Assembly: GCA_023458215.1 (NCBI GenBank)
Contig: JAEXAJ010000012.1
Location: 1 to 14,536 of the forward strand
Source of the DNA: Bacteroidota bacterium
Lineage (GTDB): Bacteria > Bacteroidota > Bacteroidia > Bacteroidales > Bacteroidaceae
Direction: 5' to 3'
DNA length: 14,536 nt
The position numbers and the translations under genes were made by a program. This document shows, in pieces, positions 14,429 to 14,536 of this stretch; positions within the stretch are counted from its first letter, which is position 1; the number at the start of each line of letters is the position of its first letter. The notes beneath the pieces are model-generated. The model was not told the origin of the DNA. It ran no database searches and saw only the letters and a list, made by a program, of their open reading frames with translations.

Positions 14429-14452
14429 TTGGCTGTAAAACTGCGCCGTCAA

Positions 14453-14536
14453 ATGGAAAGTCAGAATGTGAAAGATACAGTAAGGCAGATATTCACTGAA
14501 TATTTGAATGCGAACGGGCATCGAAAGACTCCTGAA
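14453..14536 (+). CDS. Fur-family transcriptional regulator (first 28 codons; runs off the window)
   Basis: Only the N-terminus is visible: MESQNVKDTVRQIFTEYLNA followed by NGHRKTPE. The spacing of a first amphipathic helix followed by G-x-R-x-T-x-E is the start of the winged-helix domain of Fur/PerR-type metal or peroxide sensors, where this segment precedes the DNA-binding wing. The frame is open to the last base. Metal-binding residues lie outside the window, so Fur, PerR or Zur cannot be told apart. It has its own promoter and is separated from the AlkD-like gene by the 8-bp-unit palindrome. Confidence 0.75.
   Translation, partial: MESQNVKDTVRQIFTEYLNANGHRKTPE

Noticed and set aside
14429..14452. 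TTG at 14429 as an earlier in-frame start for the fur-like gene.
   Set aside because: It lies directly after the -7 box, before the expected transcription start; the ATG at 14453 gives a normal Fur N-terminus.

Overview
The window looks like chromosomal DNA from a gut Bacteroides or close relative. The evidence is the TAnnTTTG-type promoter boxes in front of several genes, the absence of Shine-Dalgarno reliance, Bacteroidales-style lipoprotein and signal peptides, and a dipeptidyl peptidase III whose zinc-ligand spacing matches the B. thetaiotaomicron enzyme. Everything here is ordinary chromosomal gene content. There is no phage, insertion sequence, CRISPR array, tRNA or rRNA. The unusual material lies mainly between the genes.

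Bases 1-6814 hold a branched-chain amino-acid operon: leuA, leuC, leuD, a second DRE-TIM synthase, a small membrane protein and leuB, closed by a strong terminator. The second synthase carries, at identical residue numbers, the pyruvate-pocket and loop residues of Leptospira citramalate synthase, so it is called cimA. LeuCD and LeuB can then serve both the leucine branch (from LeuA) and a threonine-independent isoleucine branch (from CimA). In front of leuA is what looks like a classical attenuator. It has the end of an Ile/Leu-rich leader peptide, an 11-bp antiterminator pairing and a terminator hairpin with a T run, so shortage of either end product could turn the operon on.

Bases 6852-8705 hold cysK (cysteine synthase) and a secreted TPR protein in one transcription unit. 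recQ runs towards them and ends 4 bp away. recQ and a stand-alone AraC-type regulator diverge from a 280-bp AT-rich intergenic region. The regulator is closed by a hairpin terminator. It is followed by a lipoprotein dipeptidyl peptidase III, an AlkD-like HEAT-repeat protein with apparently altered catalytic positions, and the first 28 codons of a Fur-family regulator.

Four non-coding spacers contain ordered repeats. These are a 5-unit, exactly 22-bp-period hairpin array between leuC and leuD; an 8-bp-period GTGATAAG array directly on the leuA stop codon; a 33-bp-arm palindrome of the same octamer on the stop codon of the AlkD-like gene; and a nested palindrome of GTTAACAAG / CTTGTCAAC words between the peptidase and the AlkD-like gene. 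Together with the attenuator and the citramalate synthase, these are the parts most worth following up.
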